Part shown: piece by piece, positions 17,930 through 25,556 of the stretch
How the letters are laid out: the number at the start of each line of letters is the position of its first letter
Numbering within the stretch: position 1 is the stretch's first letter
From: Halomonas sp. HAL1
GTDB lineage: Bacteria; Pseudomonadota; Gammaproteobacteria; Pseudomonadales; Halomonadaceae
Direction of reading: 5' to 3'
Assembly (NCBI RefSeq): GCF_030544485.1
Contig: NZ_CP130610.1
Coordinates: forward strand, 2,108,001-2,172,000
Length of the DNA: 64,000 bases
Position numbers and translations under genes: made by a program
Notes under the pieces: model-generated
Seen by the model: only the letters and a program-made list of their open reading frames with translations
The model's database searches: none
Told to the model about the DNA's origin: nothing

Positions 17930-18096
17930 GGCCGAGGCTGTGTGAAAACACCCGAACGTTACAGAATATAGTTGCCGTACGCGAAAACTAGAGAAGTTTT
18001 ATAATGGAGAAGCCTCAGGATGAGCGAGAGAGCACCATTTTTGATCACTTTTTGGCTGGCTCGGGACTCATCTAACGTTTTCACACAGCCTCGGCC
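17930..18096. mobile_element. 167-bp MITE-like element
   Basis: Perfect 20-bp inverted repeats at 17930-17949 and 18077-18096. The outer GGCC on each side may be a 4-bp target duplication, leaving 16-bp termini GAGGCTGTGTGAAAAC. Such GGCTGTGTxAAAAC ends are seen in several DDE insertion sequences. Inside is only a 23-codon frame (18004-18075, MEKPQDERESTIFDHFLAGS...), which could be the fused start and end of a deleted transposase. No full transposase is present. The rest of 17510-18129 shows no convincing gene. Confidence 0.75.
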
Positions 18097-18129
18097 AGGA
18101 GCGGTCTTTTAGGAACCATTGATATAGCG

Positions 18130-18201
18130 CTTTAACGCCGCGCTCTGCGGCAATTTTGGAGCGGCGCGGAAAAATTGTTCGGCAGCAGCGCCTGGTTATA
18201 C
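18130..18201 (-). repeat. Integron attC site
   Basis: Minus strand runs from GTATAACC (R'') to GCGTTAAAG (R'), with central stem CCGCGC / GCGCGG. The stop codon of the preceding gene (TAA, 18196-18198) overlaps R''. About 72 bp, normal attC length. Confidence 0.75.
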
Positions 18202-18915
18202 GAAGATGGCCGCATAAAACCCAGCCAGCAGAGCACCAAAAATCGTAAACCCTGACCCAAGATGGATAATATACCTAGATATTCGGAACTTAAAAATCGC
18301 TGACCAAATATCAAAAAGACATTCATAAGCCATGTACTCATCTGACGGAGAAAGACCTGTTTCTTCGCTTTTTTCATCATTTTTCTTTCTCCCCAAGACG
18401 GTGTGCGCAGAACTTCGAAACCTTAATAGCGGCCAGAAATTAGCCAGCAATGGCAGGTCAAAATAGTCTTCCATTACCGTGGGGAGATGAATACGAATAA
18501 CGTGTGTCCCGACATCTAACGTCACTTCTGGGTTGCTTAAAGTCACCTGATGCAGATCTCCATTAAGGAGACGCCTTTTAGCGGATCGAGGAAGAAAAGG
18601 CCACCTTCTCCACGGACTCTCCTGTTCCAAGATATCTCTATAGAGAATATCAACGTTTTGGCGGACTCGTTCATGCAAATCAGTCTGCTAAATTAGCCCG
18701 ATTGCTCCTATGGCAGAGCCAAAGGTTGCAAGTATTGCTCCTGAAGAGAGCAGCGCAACTAGGCTGGATTGGCTTTCAGGCCTAGATAGAATGGCATATG
18801 CGATAAAAGCACCCATGCCATAGATGAAAGTGATAACGAGATAGTGAATCCTCAAGTGATGGTGAGTATTGTTTTTCGTAGGCTGTTTCTTATCGTTCGC
18901 GTTCTCTTCATTCAC
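18196..18915 (-). pseudogene. Cassette membrane protein interrupted by an in-frame TAG
   Basis: One continuous frame of 240 codons broken only by TAG at 18688-18690. The 75-residue front part has an acidic/His-rich N-terminus and two hydrophobic helices (YLVITFIYGMGAFIAYAIL; VALLSSGAILATFGSAIGAI). The back part continues in the same frame (QTDLHERVRQNVDILYRDIL...), with a soluble middle and C-terminal hydrophobic stretch IIHLGSGFTIFGALLAGFY. No ATG restarts it; only TTG (18678) could. A nonsense mutation of a single approximately 239-residue membrane protein is the simplest reading. Family unknown. Confidence 0.6.
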
Positions 18916-18937
18916 GCTTCACCATCTACCTTTTTTC

Positions 18938-18975
18938 GTATAACGCTAGGGCTCAGGGGCGACGGCGCGTTAACT
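18938..18975 (-). repeat. Shortened attC-like site
   Basis: Minus strand AGTTAACGCG...TAGCGTTATAC. The core ends TTAACGC and GCGTTAT are mirror images and the upstream stop TAA (18970-18972) overlaps the first, as in neighbouring cassettes. At 38 bp it lacks one internal arm, so it is probably a deleted attC. Confidence 0.5.
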
Positions 18976-19647
18976 CTGGTGTCCGGAACCCTTTGTTAGC
19001 CGCTCTTGCAGCATTGGTTCAAGGATGTCAGCTCGAGTGGCTGCACTTTCAAGAGTAATCTGACCGCTTGCATACAACTCCCACAGCTCCCGCATTTCGG
19101 GCTGTAAATCCTCTATCCGCATGATTGCGGTATTTCCGTTGGTGAGGGTGTCCCAAACATACTTAGCAGCCCGAGATACTGTGTCGACGCCAGAATTAAA
19201 CCATTCATCGGATTGAACCGTTGTATCAAGGCCCCCAGACCAATGAAGGTATTTCGATACTTTCCCGCTGTGTTCAATCAGGCGGGAATTGTCCCACTTC
19301 GATATTGGTATACCCTGTGGCGCCAAGGCGACCGTGAAATCTACCAACTTCTCGTATTGTGGAATCAGCCGTTTCAAAATCTGATCAAGAAGCTTTGCGT
19401 TCCCCTTGCATCTTTTATATTCCTTTTGCTCTAGTTCTGAACCAACCCCGACCACCAGTTGCTCAAAAAGAAGTTGCTCGACTCCCAACCGAGTTTCCAG
19501 CGCAGCATATTCGAGTGCACTAATATTGTTAGTCCGTTTGGCGTAATCAAGCCATGACAGCGCTTTGTAAATTCGTCCTGACGATTCGAAATAGTTACTG
19601 TCGGTAATGATCTGTTCTGGTTCGCGATTTTCAAAACTTGGAATCAT
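18970..19647 (-). CDS. Hypothetical helical cassette protein
   Basis: A 225-residue soluble protein starting MIPSFENREPEQII. I chose the ATG at 19647 because the upstream in-frame TTG lies inside the preceding attC site. It is mostly helical (ALEYAALETRLGVEQLLFEQ, LLDQILKRLIPQYEKLVDF) with no signal peptide or membrane span. Not recognised. Its flanking attC sites (18938-18975 and 19657-19735) show it is integron cargo. Confidence 0.65.
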   Translation of the reverse strand: MIPSFENREPEQIITDSNYFESSGRIYKALSWLDYAKRTNNISALEYAALETRLGVEQLLFEQLVVGVGSELEQKEYKRCKGNAKLLDQILKRLIPQYEKLVDFTVALAPQGIPISKWDNSRLIEHSGKVSKYLHWSGGLDTTVQSDEWFNSGVDTVSRAAKYVWDTLTNGNTAIMRIEDLQPEMRELWELYASGQITLESAATRADILEPMLQERLTKGSGHQS

Positions 19648-19656
19648 CGTCTTCTC

Positions 19657-19735
19657 GGCTAACGCCCGCAATAAACGGCGCGAGGAGCGAGCGTCCAGCG
19701 ACCGTAGGGAGCGAGTTTAATTGCTTTGTTACGTA
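19657..19735 (-). repeat. Integron attC site
   Basis: Minus strand from ACGTAACAAAGC (R'') to GGGCGTTAGCC (R'), about 79 bp. TAACAA and GCGTTAG are the textbook attC ends. It lies directly after the TGA (19739-19741) of the next cassette gene. Confidence 0.85.
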
Positions 19736-19738
19736 ACA

Positions 19739-20113
19739 TCACTTCGGGCCGGGAAATGGGTGATTCTGAACCAAACCCCATTTTCCATCTGCTTTTTCAG
19801 ACCCTCTAGCTCCGGCTAAGAAGAGCAACCGTTTCGTCTCTTCATCAGGAGTACCTACAACGGCGCTCAAGACGGATAGATGTCGCCACTTTTCAGGAAA
19901 CCTATCGTCATCCAGCATTTCTTTGAGCATAGCCACTCGGCTTTTATCTAACTCATTCTTTGGCTTCTCTCTGAGCCAATGAAGGACTATATTTCCGAAG
20001 ATCGTCAAAAGGGAGCCAATAACTACGCCTATCAACCCTATGACTGCAATCCAGAACTGAGTTTCCGAAATAACTTTGCTCGCAATTTCCGAAGCCAACA
20101 GTGACTCATCCAT
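19739..20113 (-). CDS. Hypothetical single-span membrane cassette protein
   Basis: A 124-residue protein with one strong hydrophobic helix (FWIAVIGLIGVVIGSLLTIF, about residues 21-40), followed by HWLREKPKNELDKSRVAMLKEML and a soluble tail ending in NHPFPGPK. Family unknown. It lies between attC sites at 19657-19735 and 20128-20219, so it is a complete cassette with its own ATG at 20113. Confidence 0.65.
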   Translation of the reverse strand: MDESLLASEIASKVISETQFWIAVIGLIGVVIGSLLTIFGNIVLHWLREKPKNELDKSRVAMLKEMLDDDRFPEKWRHLSVLSAVVGTPDEETKRLLFLAGARGSEKADGKWGLVQNHPFPGPK

Positions 20114-20127
20114 AGCTCGACCTCGTT

Positions 20128-20219
20128 ACGTAACGCCGTGATATGCGGCGAGCCGCGCTCAGCGTGAGCCGTCCGGTGGATCCCCAAAGGGGCGGAACAA
20201 ATATAATCACTTTGTTATA
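20128..20219 (-). repeat. Integron attC site
   Basis: Minus strand from TATAACAAAGTG (R'', overlapping the HEPN-gene stop TGA 20207-20209) to GGCGTTACGT (R'), about 92 bp, with GC-rich internal arms (GGCTCACGCTGAGCGCGGC). Confidence 0.8.
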
Positions 20220-20935
20220 CAATTCTCACAAAATGTTGGTTTGGGCTTCAATTTTTGTACGCGACCTTGTAAAGTCCAAGATGCCATTTTCGCTTGCTCT
20301 CGATTAAATTTATCAACGCTATTTTGATATGAATTGACATGAGCTTTATCTGGAGACTCGATGAGATCCTCAATAATAAGAGCCATTAAAAAAAATGATT
20401 TTTTGTATCTTGTAAGAACAACTATGTCTAGATCTCTAATTTTCTCTGTGACTGCTTCATTTTCTTGAGTGTTGTATGAATTTAATGCGACTACCCACTG
20501 TCCGTGCGCCATCCGGTTTCTAACTTCGTTAGGCTTTTTTATATAAGTATTTAATAAGTTTTTGACCTCGTAAATAACTTGATCTTTGTGCGCTTGATCT
20601 TTCGCGGTTATCTTGTTGACAACAAGCTTAAGGCATTCAACCCATCCTAAATAAGAGTTTTGCTTGAACTTGCCTTTTAACAAGTCAATTTCTTGTTGAT
20701 TTAGAGCACTTGGAGTATGAATAAGCTTAGAGAAAATTGCTTCAGTATAAGCAGAAAAAAGCAAAGCCATTAACTTAGTTTGGATAGATATAGATGCTTG
20801 ATCACTAGATCTAAGGGATTCATTTACAAGGCGATTGCCTTGCTCCCAAGCTTTTTCAAGCTCTCTAACGTTCTCTGTCTGAATTGAGAAAATACTTCGA
20901 GGTATGGAAGATGTATTACTGTTGTCAGTAGGCAC
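20207..20935 (-). CDS. HEPN-motif cassette protein, putative ribonuclease
   Basis: A 242-residue helical protein, clearly AT-richer than the flanking operons. VRNRMAHGQW contains Arg139-Asn140-x3-His144, the Rx4H motif with a polar residue after Arg that forms the RNase active site of many HEPN toxins. The preceding helices (ALLFSAYTEAIFSKLI, LKLVVNKI) fit a HEPN bundle. Its last codons ENCITK overlap an attC site. A tRNA-like sequence lies 50 bases upstream on the same strand in the same cassette. RNase activity is inferred from the motif only; many HEPN proteins are non-catalytic. Confidence 0.6.
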   Translation of the reverse strand: MPTDNSNTSSIPRSIFSIQTENVRELEKAWEQGNRLVNESLRSSDQASISIQTKLMALLFSAYTEAIFSKLIHTPSALNQQEIDLLKGKFKQNSYLGWVECLKLVVNKITAKDQAHKDQVIYEVKNLLNTYIKKPNEVRNRMAHGQWVVALNSYNTQENEAVTEKIRDLDIVVLTRYKKSFFLMALIIEDLIESPDKAHVNSYQNSVDKFNREQAKMASWTLQGRVQKLKPKPTFCENCITK

Positions 20936-20985
20936 GAAATTCTCCGAATATACTAGGCAAAATACACTTTAACTATTAAATGCAC

Positions 20986-21068
20986 TTTGCCTAGCTGGAC
21001 TCGAACCAGCGACCTCACATTAGTACAAGCCTAATGTGCGCTCTCACCCTTCTGAGCTATAGACGCAA
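20986..21068 (-). tRNA. tRNA-like cloverleaf with stretched anticodon stem (atypical or pseudo-tRNA)
   Basis: The minus strand has a normal T arm (GCTGG-TTCGAGT-CCAGC) and D arm (GCTC...GAGC). The acceptor 3' strand TAGGCAA pairs with TTGC-CTA only if GT is bulged out. The anticodon arm is CACATTAG-GCTTGTA-CTAATGTG: 8 bp instead of 5, with a 7-base loop lacking U33 at its usual place. No CCA is encoded. It is therefore unlikely to act as a normal tRNA. It could be a pseudogene, a decoy or a substrate for the neighbouring HEPN protein. Confidence 0.6.
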
Positions 21069-21107
21069 TGCAATACTACCATTCTTTCGAACGAGCGCAA
21101 CTATAAT

Positions 21108-21126
21108 GCATAACAGCGTTTTAGAC
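21108..21126 (-). other. attI-like core at the start of cassette array 1
   Basis: Minus strand GTCTAAAACGCTG|TTATGC. The CTAAAAC...G|TT arrangement resembles the attI crossover region (class 1: CTAAAACAAAG|TTAGGC) and sits at the 5' edge of the array. No integrase gene is found nearby. It may instead be a secondary integration site. Confidence 0.35.
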
Positions 21127-21580
21127 GGCGCCTTCTATGATTGAATGAACGTGCTGGCATTTTTTTCCGGCAAATGCAGCCTACCAAATTCACCCAAGCC
21201 TATGATTATTTGGAATGTTCATTCCCATTAGGCCGTATAGCCAAAATTCGCGCTCCTGCTGCATTTCCAAGAATGGCTGCTCTGGGTCGATATTTGCCAT
21301 TACGTTAATTCACCTTAGCACAAGGCGTGTGTAAATAGAGCTAAACCGGATCACCTATTCGATGGAGTTTGTTCCATGTACTTTCCCCCCCCATCTCATT
21401 ACACCTAGGATTTAGGAAAGTTGTTTTGAGAATAAGAATCGCATCAGCCTAGAGATATCAGGACCAAACCCTTGTACTTCAACCAACGATTGAATCGCTC
21501 TGGGGATGGAGGCATAACACTCTGCTGGCGTATGCTGTTGTTGCATTAACAGTGACGACTAACAGTCTTGGGGAACGTGC
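21127..21580. other. Intergenic region without a recognised gene
   Basis: About 450 bases between the cassette array and the GntR gene. I see no open frame with a start and Shine-Dalgarno and no integrase remnant. It should hold the promoter for the GntR gene, but no clear -35/-10 pair stands out. Confidence 0.5.
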
Positions 21581-22318
21581 ATGCCTTCATCCGTGGAAAA
21601 AGTCTCGCCGACGGCGCCCTCCAACGAGAGGCCGGATGGTAAGGGCCAGAAGCTTAGCGATCGGGTTTACGGTGATATCGTCGACCGAATTATTCAGCGT
21701 GAATTCGGTGAAGGTGAACGATTGCCATCAGAGGAGCAATTGGCATCTCATTACGGCGTGTCTCGTCCTATCGTGCGCGAAGCATTGGCTAGACTGCGCG
21801 ATGATGCACTGATTCGCTCGCAACGTGGCGCAGGAAGTTTCGTACAGCGGCGCCCCGATCGTGCCATGCTGGAGTTCGCTCCGCTGGAAAGCCTAGCCGA
21901 TATCCAACGCTGCTTTGAGTTTCGCATCGCCGTGGAAACCGAGGCCGCACGACTCGCGGCCATCAAGGCAACAGAAGAGGAGCGCGTGGCACTGACCCAA
22001 GCACTGGCATTGCTTGAACAGCGTATCCGCGACAATGCGCTGGGGGTAGATGCCGATTTCAACTTCCATCTATCCATCGCTCACGCCACGCACAACCGGT
22101 TTTTCTCCGATACCCTGTTGTCCCTTAAGTCAGCCATCACATATGGCCAGAACATGGCGCGCGGTCTTGGCTTGCGACGCCCTGAGCGCCATGTCCCCGA
22201 AGTACAAGTCGAACACCGTGATATCCATGATGCCATCCTCGCTGAAGATGCCGAACGTGCCGCTTTTTGTATGCAGCATCACTTGAGTAGTTCGCGTCGA
22301 CGCGTCTTTGAGGGATAG
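21581..22318 (+). CDS. GntR-family regulator, FadR/FCD subgroup
   Basis: A 245-residue regulator. The winged HTH (residues about 25-90) shows LSDRVYGDIVDRII, GERLPSEEQLASHYGVSRPI and VREALARLRDDALIRSQRGAGSFV. The C-terminal FCD domain carries FHLSIAHATHN and VQVEHRDIHDAI, whose His/Asp residues bind metal and carboxylate ligands in this subgroup. Placed upstream of and co-directional with the tartrate cluster, it is the likely tartrate- or related dicarboxylate-responsive repressor. Confidence 0.9.
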   Translation: MPSSVEKVSPTAPSNERPDGKGQKLSDRVYGDIVDRIIQREFGEGERLPSEEQLASHYGVSRPIVREALARLRDDALIRSQRGAGSFVQRRPDRAMLEFAPLESLADIQRCFEFRIAVETEAARLAAIKATEEERVALTQALALLEQRIRDNALGVDADFNFHLSIAHATHNRFFSDTLLSLKSAITYGQNMARGLGLRRPERHVPEVQVEHRDIHDAILAEDAERAAFCMQHHLSSSRRRVFEG

Positions 22319-22510
22319 GAATTTGACAACTTTTACAACTCGACTAGCTTGAACAGTAAGGTTGTTCACGCTGGAAAATAGTGGTGTGTAACGATCTGGT
22401 AGGACGCAAGCCGAGTACGATAAAAACAATAACCACGGCTATCATTGGCGCAACTACCGATAACGACGAAGAAACGTACATAAAACAATACAACTAAGTC
22501 GGAGCATTCC

Positions 22511-23461
22511 ATGACGTTTACCTACAAGACACTTGCGTTGTCCGTAACGGCTATCAGTGCCCTCAGTGTTGCTGGCTTGGCCCAGGCCGAGTACCCGGAA
22601 GACGACATCACCTACATCATTCCCTTCGATCCAGGCGGTGAATCCGATGTAACAGCACGTTTTCAGGAACCCGTACTTGAAGACGTCCTTGGCGTTTCGG
22701 TCAATGTGACGCATCGACCAGGCGGCGGCGGTGCCGTGGCGTGGAGCGAGTTCCAGAATAACGCCGAGCCCGATGGCTACGAGATCATCGGCGTGAACAT
22801 TCCCCATATCATCGGCCAGCCAATACAGCGTAATGATGCTGGTTACACGACTGACGACTGGCGAATCGTGACGTTTTTCCACTCAACGCCCAATGCGTTG
22901 ATCGTTTCTGACGATAGCCCCTATGACACCTTGGACGACCTGATTGAGGACGCTAAGGAAAACCCCGAAGCCATCACACTGGGGGGCAGTGGCACCTATA
23001 GTGCCAACCATCTGGACATGCTGCGCTTCGAACAAGAAGCCGATATAAACCTAACCTACATCCCCTTCTCAGGTACTGGGCCGCTTAAAGGTGCGCTTGA
23101 AGGCGGTCATGTCGCCGGGATCTTTAATTACACCATGCTCGGTACTGAAATGGCCGATAGCGTTAAGGTGTTGGCCGTAGCCGCCGAGGAACGTGTTAAG
23201 GCACTGCCTGATGCGCCCACCTTCAAGGAACAGGGCTACGATATCGTCGGAGGTGCCTACCGCGGTGTCGCGGTGCCGAAGGACACACCCGATGACGTGG
23301 TGGCTACCCTAGAAGAAGCCTTCGCTGAAGCCAATCGTCAAATCACTGAAAGGCAGGAGCCGTTGGGCTTCGTGATGGAGTACATCACCGGTGACGAAGT
23401 TGATGAAGTAATGGCCATGCTACGCGAGGCCTACGGTCCGATCCTCGAAGAAGCCGAGTAA
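22511..23461 (+). CDS. tctC: Tripartite tricarboxylate transporter binding protein TctC
   Basis: A 316-residue periplasmic binding protein of the Bug/TctC family. A signal peptide of about 26 residues (GLAQAE cleavage) precedes YIIPFDPGGESDVTAR and VNVTHRPGGGGAVAW, the two loops that hold the ligand carboxylate in this family. GGAG precedes the ATG. Context with tartrate dehydratase and dehydrogenase points to tartrate as ligand. Confidence 0.9.
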   Translation: MTFTYKTLALSVTAISALSVAGLAQAEYPEDDITYIIPFDPGGESDVTARFQEPVLEDVLGVSVNVTHRPGGGGAVAWSEFQNNAEPDGYEIIGVNIPHIIGQPIQRNDAGYTTDDWRIVTFFHSTPNALIVSDDSPYDTLDDLIEDAKENPEAITLGGSGTYSANHLDMLRFEQEADINLTYIPFSGTGPLKGALEGGHVAGIFNYTMLGTEMADSVKVLAVAAEERVKALPDAPTFKEQGYDIVGGAYRGVAVPKDTPDDVVATLEEAFAEANRQITERQEPLGFVMEYITGDEVDEVMAMLREAYGPILEEAE

Positions 23462-23476
23462 CACTCCTCCCTCCGC

Positions 23477-23503
23477 GGGGGCCTTGATGGGCCCCCTATT
23501 TTC
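23477..23503 (+). promoter_or_regulatory. Hairpin between tctC and tctA
   Basis: GGGGGCC-TTGATG-GGCCCCC followed by TATTTTC, 16 bases after the tctC stop. It resembles a weak intrinsic terminator and would make more binding protein than permease. Confidence 0.65.
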
Positions 23504-23550
23504 TTTTCACCATGCTGGCAACGTTCGCGTTGCCACCAGGAGGGTGACCC

Positions 23551-25092
23551 ATGGATATGTTACTGGAGGCGCTGACCTCCCTTCTGACTTTTGAGAGCAT
23601 GTTGACCGTCCTGATCGGAGTGTCGGCGGGACTTTTCATCGGTGCCATGCCCGGGCTCACGGCGACGATGGCACTTGCCATGTTGCTGCCCTTCACGTTC
23701 TCGATGGAGGCCTTGCAGGGGTTGATCGCTTTAGGTGCAGTCTACATGGGCTCTATCTATGGCGGGGCGTTCACCGCCATTCTGATCAATACCCCCGGTA
23801 CCCCCTCGTCCATTGCCACGACTTTCGATGGCTACCCCATGGCACGTCAGGGCCGTGCCTATGAGGCTCTGGCAGCGGCCACCATCGCCTCGGTGGTGGG
23901 CGGTATTGTCGGGGTCATATTCCTATTGATCCTCGCGCCGCCGCTTGCGCGGCTGGCAGTCGCCTTCGGACCATCGGAGATGTTCTGGGTGGCGATGTTG
24001 GGGCTAACACTAGTCGCCAGCCTGTCAAGCGACTCCCTACTTAAAGGCCTGCTGGGAGGTTGTATCGGCATCCTGCTGAGCACGATCGGGGTATCGCCAG
24101 TCGGCGGTGAGAGTCGCTTCACTTTTGGCTACCCGCCATTACAAGGCGGCATCGAGCTGATTGTAGCGCTGATCGGGCTTTTCGTGATCCCCGAGTTGCT
24201 GACCATGTCGGCGGAGGGACGCGGCGCCCTGCCCGACGGAGGCGAACTGCGTAAGAAAGAGGTCTCCATCGGCAAGATTGCGAAGCATATCTTCCGCAAA
24301 CCGGCCAATCTTATCCGCTCGTGTTTGATCGGCCAGGTCATCGCTATCATCCCCGGCGCCGGGGGCAATGTCACCAGCCTAGTGGCCTATAACGAAGCGC
24401 GGCGTTTCTCTAAGGACCCTAAAAGTTTTGGCAAGGGCAACGTCGATGGCGTGGTGGCGTCGGAATCGAGTAATAACGTGATGGTCGCCGGCAGCATGGT
24501 ACCACTACTGACGTTGGGCATTCCCGGCGCGCCGCCTGATGCCATCATCCTCGGGGTATTGCTGATGCATGGCCTGCGTCCAGGACTCGATCTCTTCACT
24601 CAGTCGGGTGTGCTGACCAATGGCTTCATACTCTCGATGGGGCTGGCCGCGTTAATGCTATTACCTGTCGGGCTATTGGGGGGACGTGTAATTCACCGCG
24701 TGGTGATTCGCACACCTTACTACTTCCTGGTACCGAGCATCGCCATGGTGACCATTCTCGGTACCTTTGCTCTGCGTAATAGCATGCTCGATGTCGGGAT
24801 TATGCTGATCCTTGGCACGGCCGGGTATTTCCTGCGGTTGATCGGCATCCAGGCCGCGCCCATCGTGCTTGGTTTGATACTCGGCGGGATAGCCGAGCAA
24901 GGCTATGTCCAAACGCTGATGGCGGCAGTCGTCGATCCGATTCCTTGGCTAAGGTTGGTGAGCAACCCACTCTCTATGGTACTTGCGGGTCTAGTCGTGC
25001 TAGGCGCGGCGACTGCGCTGGTGCCCATGTGGCTGGCACGCAAGGGGCTATTGGATAAGGTTGATGCTAATGACAGTGGAGGCTCGTCATGA
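23551..25092 (+). CDS. tctA: Tripartite tricarboxylate transporter large permease TctA
   Basis: A 513-residue membrane protein of usual TctA length. Family motifs are GAMPGLTATMALAMLLP near residues 32-48, GGAFTAILINTPGTPSSIAT, and IIPGAGGNVTSLVAYN...SESSNNVMVAGSMVPLLTLGIPG in the second half. It is the ion-coupled channel component. It overlaps tctB by four bases. AGGAGGGTG precedes the ATG. Confidence 0.94.
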   Translation: MDMLLEALTSLLTFESMLTVLIGVSAGLFIGAMPGLTATMALAMLLPFTFSMEALQGLIALGAVYMGSIYGGAFTAILINTPGTPSSIATTFDGYPMARQGRAYEALAAATIASVVGGIVGVIFLLILAPPLARLAVAFGPSEMFWVAMLGLTLVASLSSDSLLKGLLGGCIGILLSTIGVSPVGGESRFTFGYPPLQGGIELIVALIGLFVIPELLTMSAEGRGALPDGGELRKKEVSIGKIAKHIFRKPANLIRSCLIGQVIAIIPGAGGNVTSLVAYNEARRFSKDPKSFGKGNVDGVVASESSNNVMVAGSMVPLLTLGIPGAPPDAIILGVLLMHGLRPGLDLFTQSGVLTNGFILSMGLAALMLLPVGLLGGRVIHRVVIRTPYYFLVPSIAMVTILGTFALRNSMLDVGIMLILGTAGYFLRLIGIQAAPIVLGLILGGIAEQGYVQTLMAAVVDPIPWLRLVSNPLSMVLAGLVVLGAATALVPMWLARKGLLDKVDANDSGGSS

Positions 25093-25544
25093 TTCTGCGT
25101 CTGAATACCGATATCGCCTCAGGTGCTCTCGGTCTGGTGTTTGGCGCCGTATTGTGGTTCCCGCGGGGTGATATTGGGCGGCTGAGTATCATCTTTCCAC
25201 GCGCCATTCTGTTGGTCCTCGCGTTGATCTCGATCGCCTTGATCGTCAAAGGGTTTATCAAGCCGAGTGGCCGCCAGATCGAGATTACCGGCAGTCCGCG
25301 GCGACTGATCACCGTCATGATTGGCTTTTTTGTGTGGTGGGGCGTGGTCGAGATCCTGGGTTTCCTGCTAACGACGGTGATCGCCTTCTTTACGCTCACC
25401 TGGTATCTGGCCAGTGTGGAGACAGCGGTTACCTGGCAACGCATGTTGAAGTGGACCCCGGTGATCCTAGTACTGGTCGGTGTCTTTTACCTGACCTTTA
25501 CGGAGGTGCTCAATGTGCGCCTGCCGACGGGACTGTTCTTATAA
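25089..25544 (+). CDS. tctB: Tripartite tricarboxylate transporter small permease TctB
   Basis: A 151-residue protein with four hydrophobic helices, typical of TctB. It starts in the stop region of tctA (ATGA overlap), so the two are translationally coupled. Gene order is tctC-A-B rather than the common C-B-A. TctB members have low sequence identity, so context is the main evidence. Confidence 0.85.
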   Translation: MILRLNTDIASGALGLVFGAVLWFPRGDIGRLSIIFPRAILLVLALISIALIVKGFIKPSGRQIEITGSPRRLITVMIGFFVWWGVVEILGFLLTTVIAFFTLTWYLASVETAVTWQRMLKWTPVILVLVGVFYLTFTEVLNVRLPTGLFL

Positions 25545-25556
25545 TAGGAGTGATAC

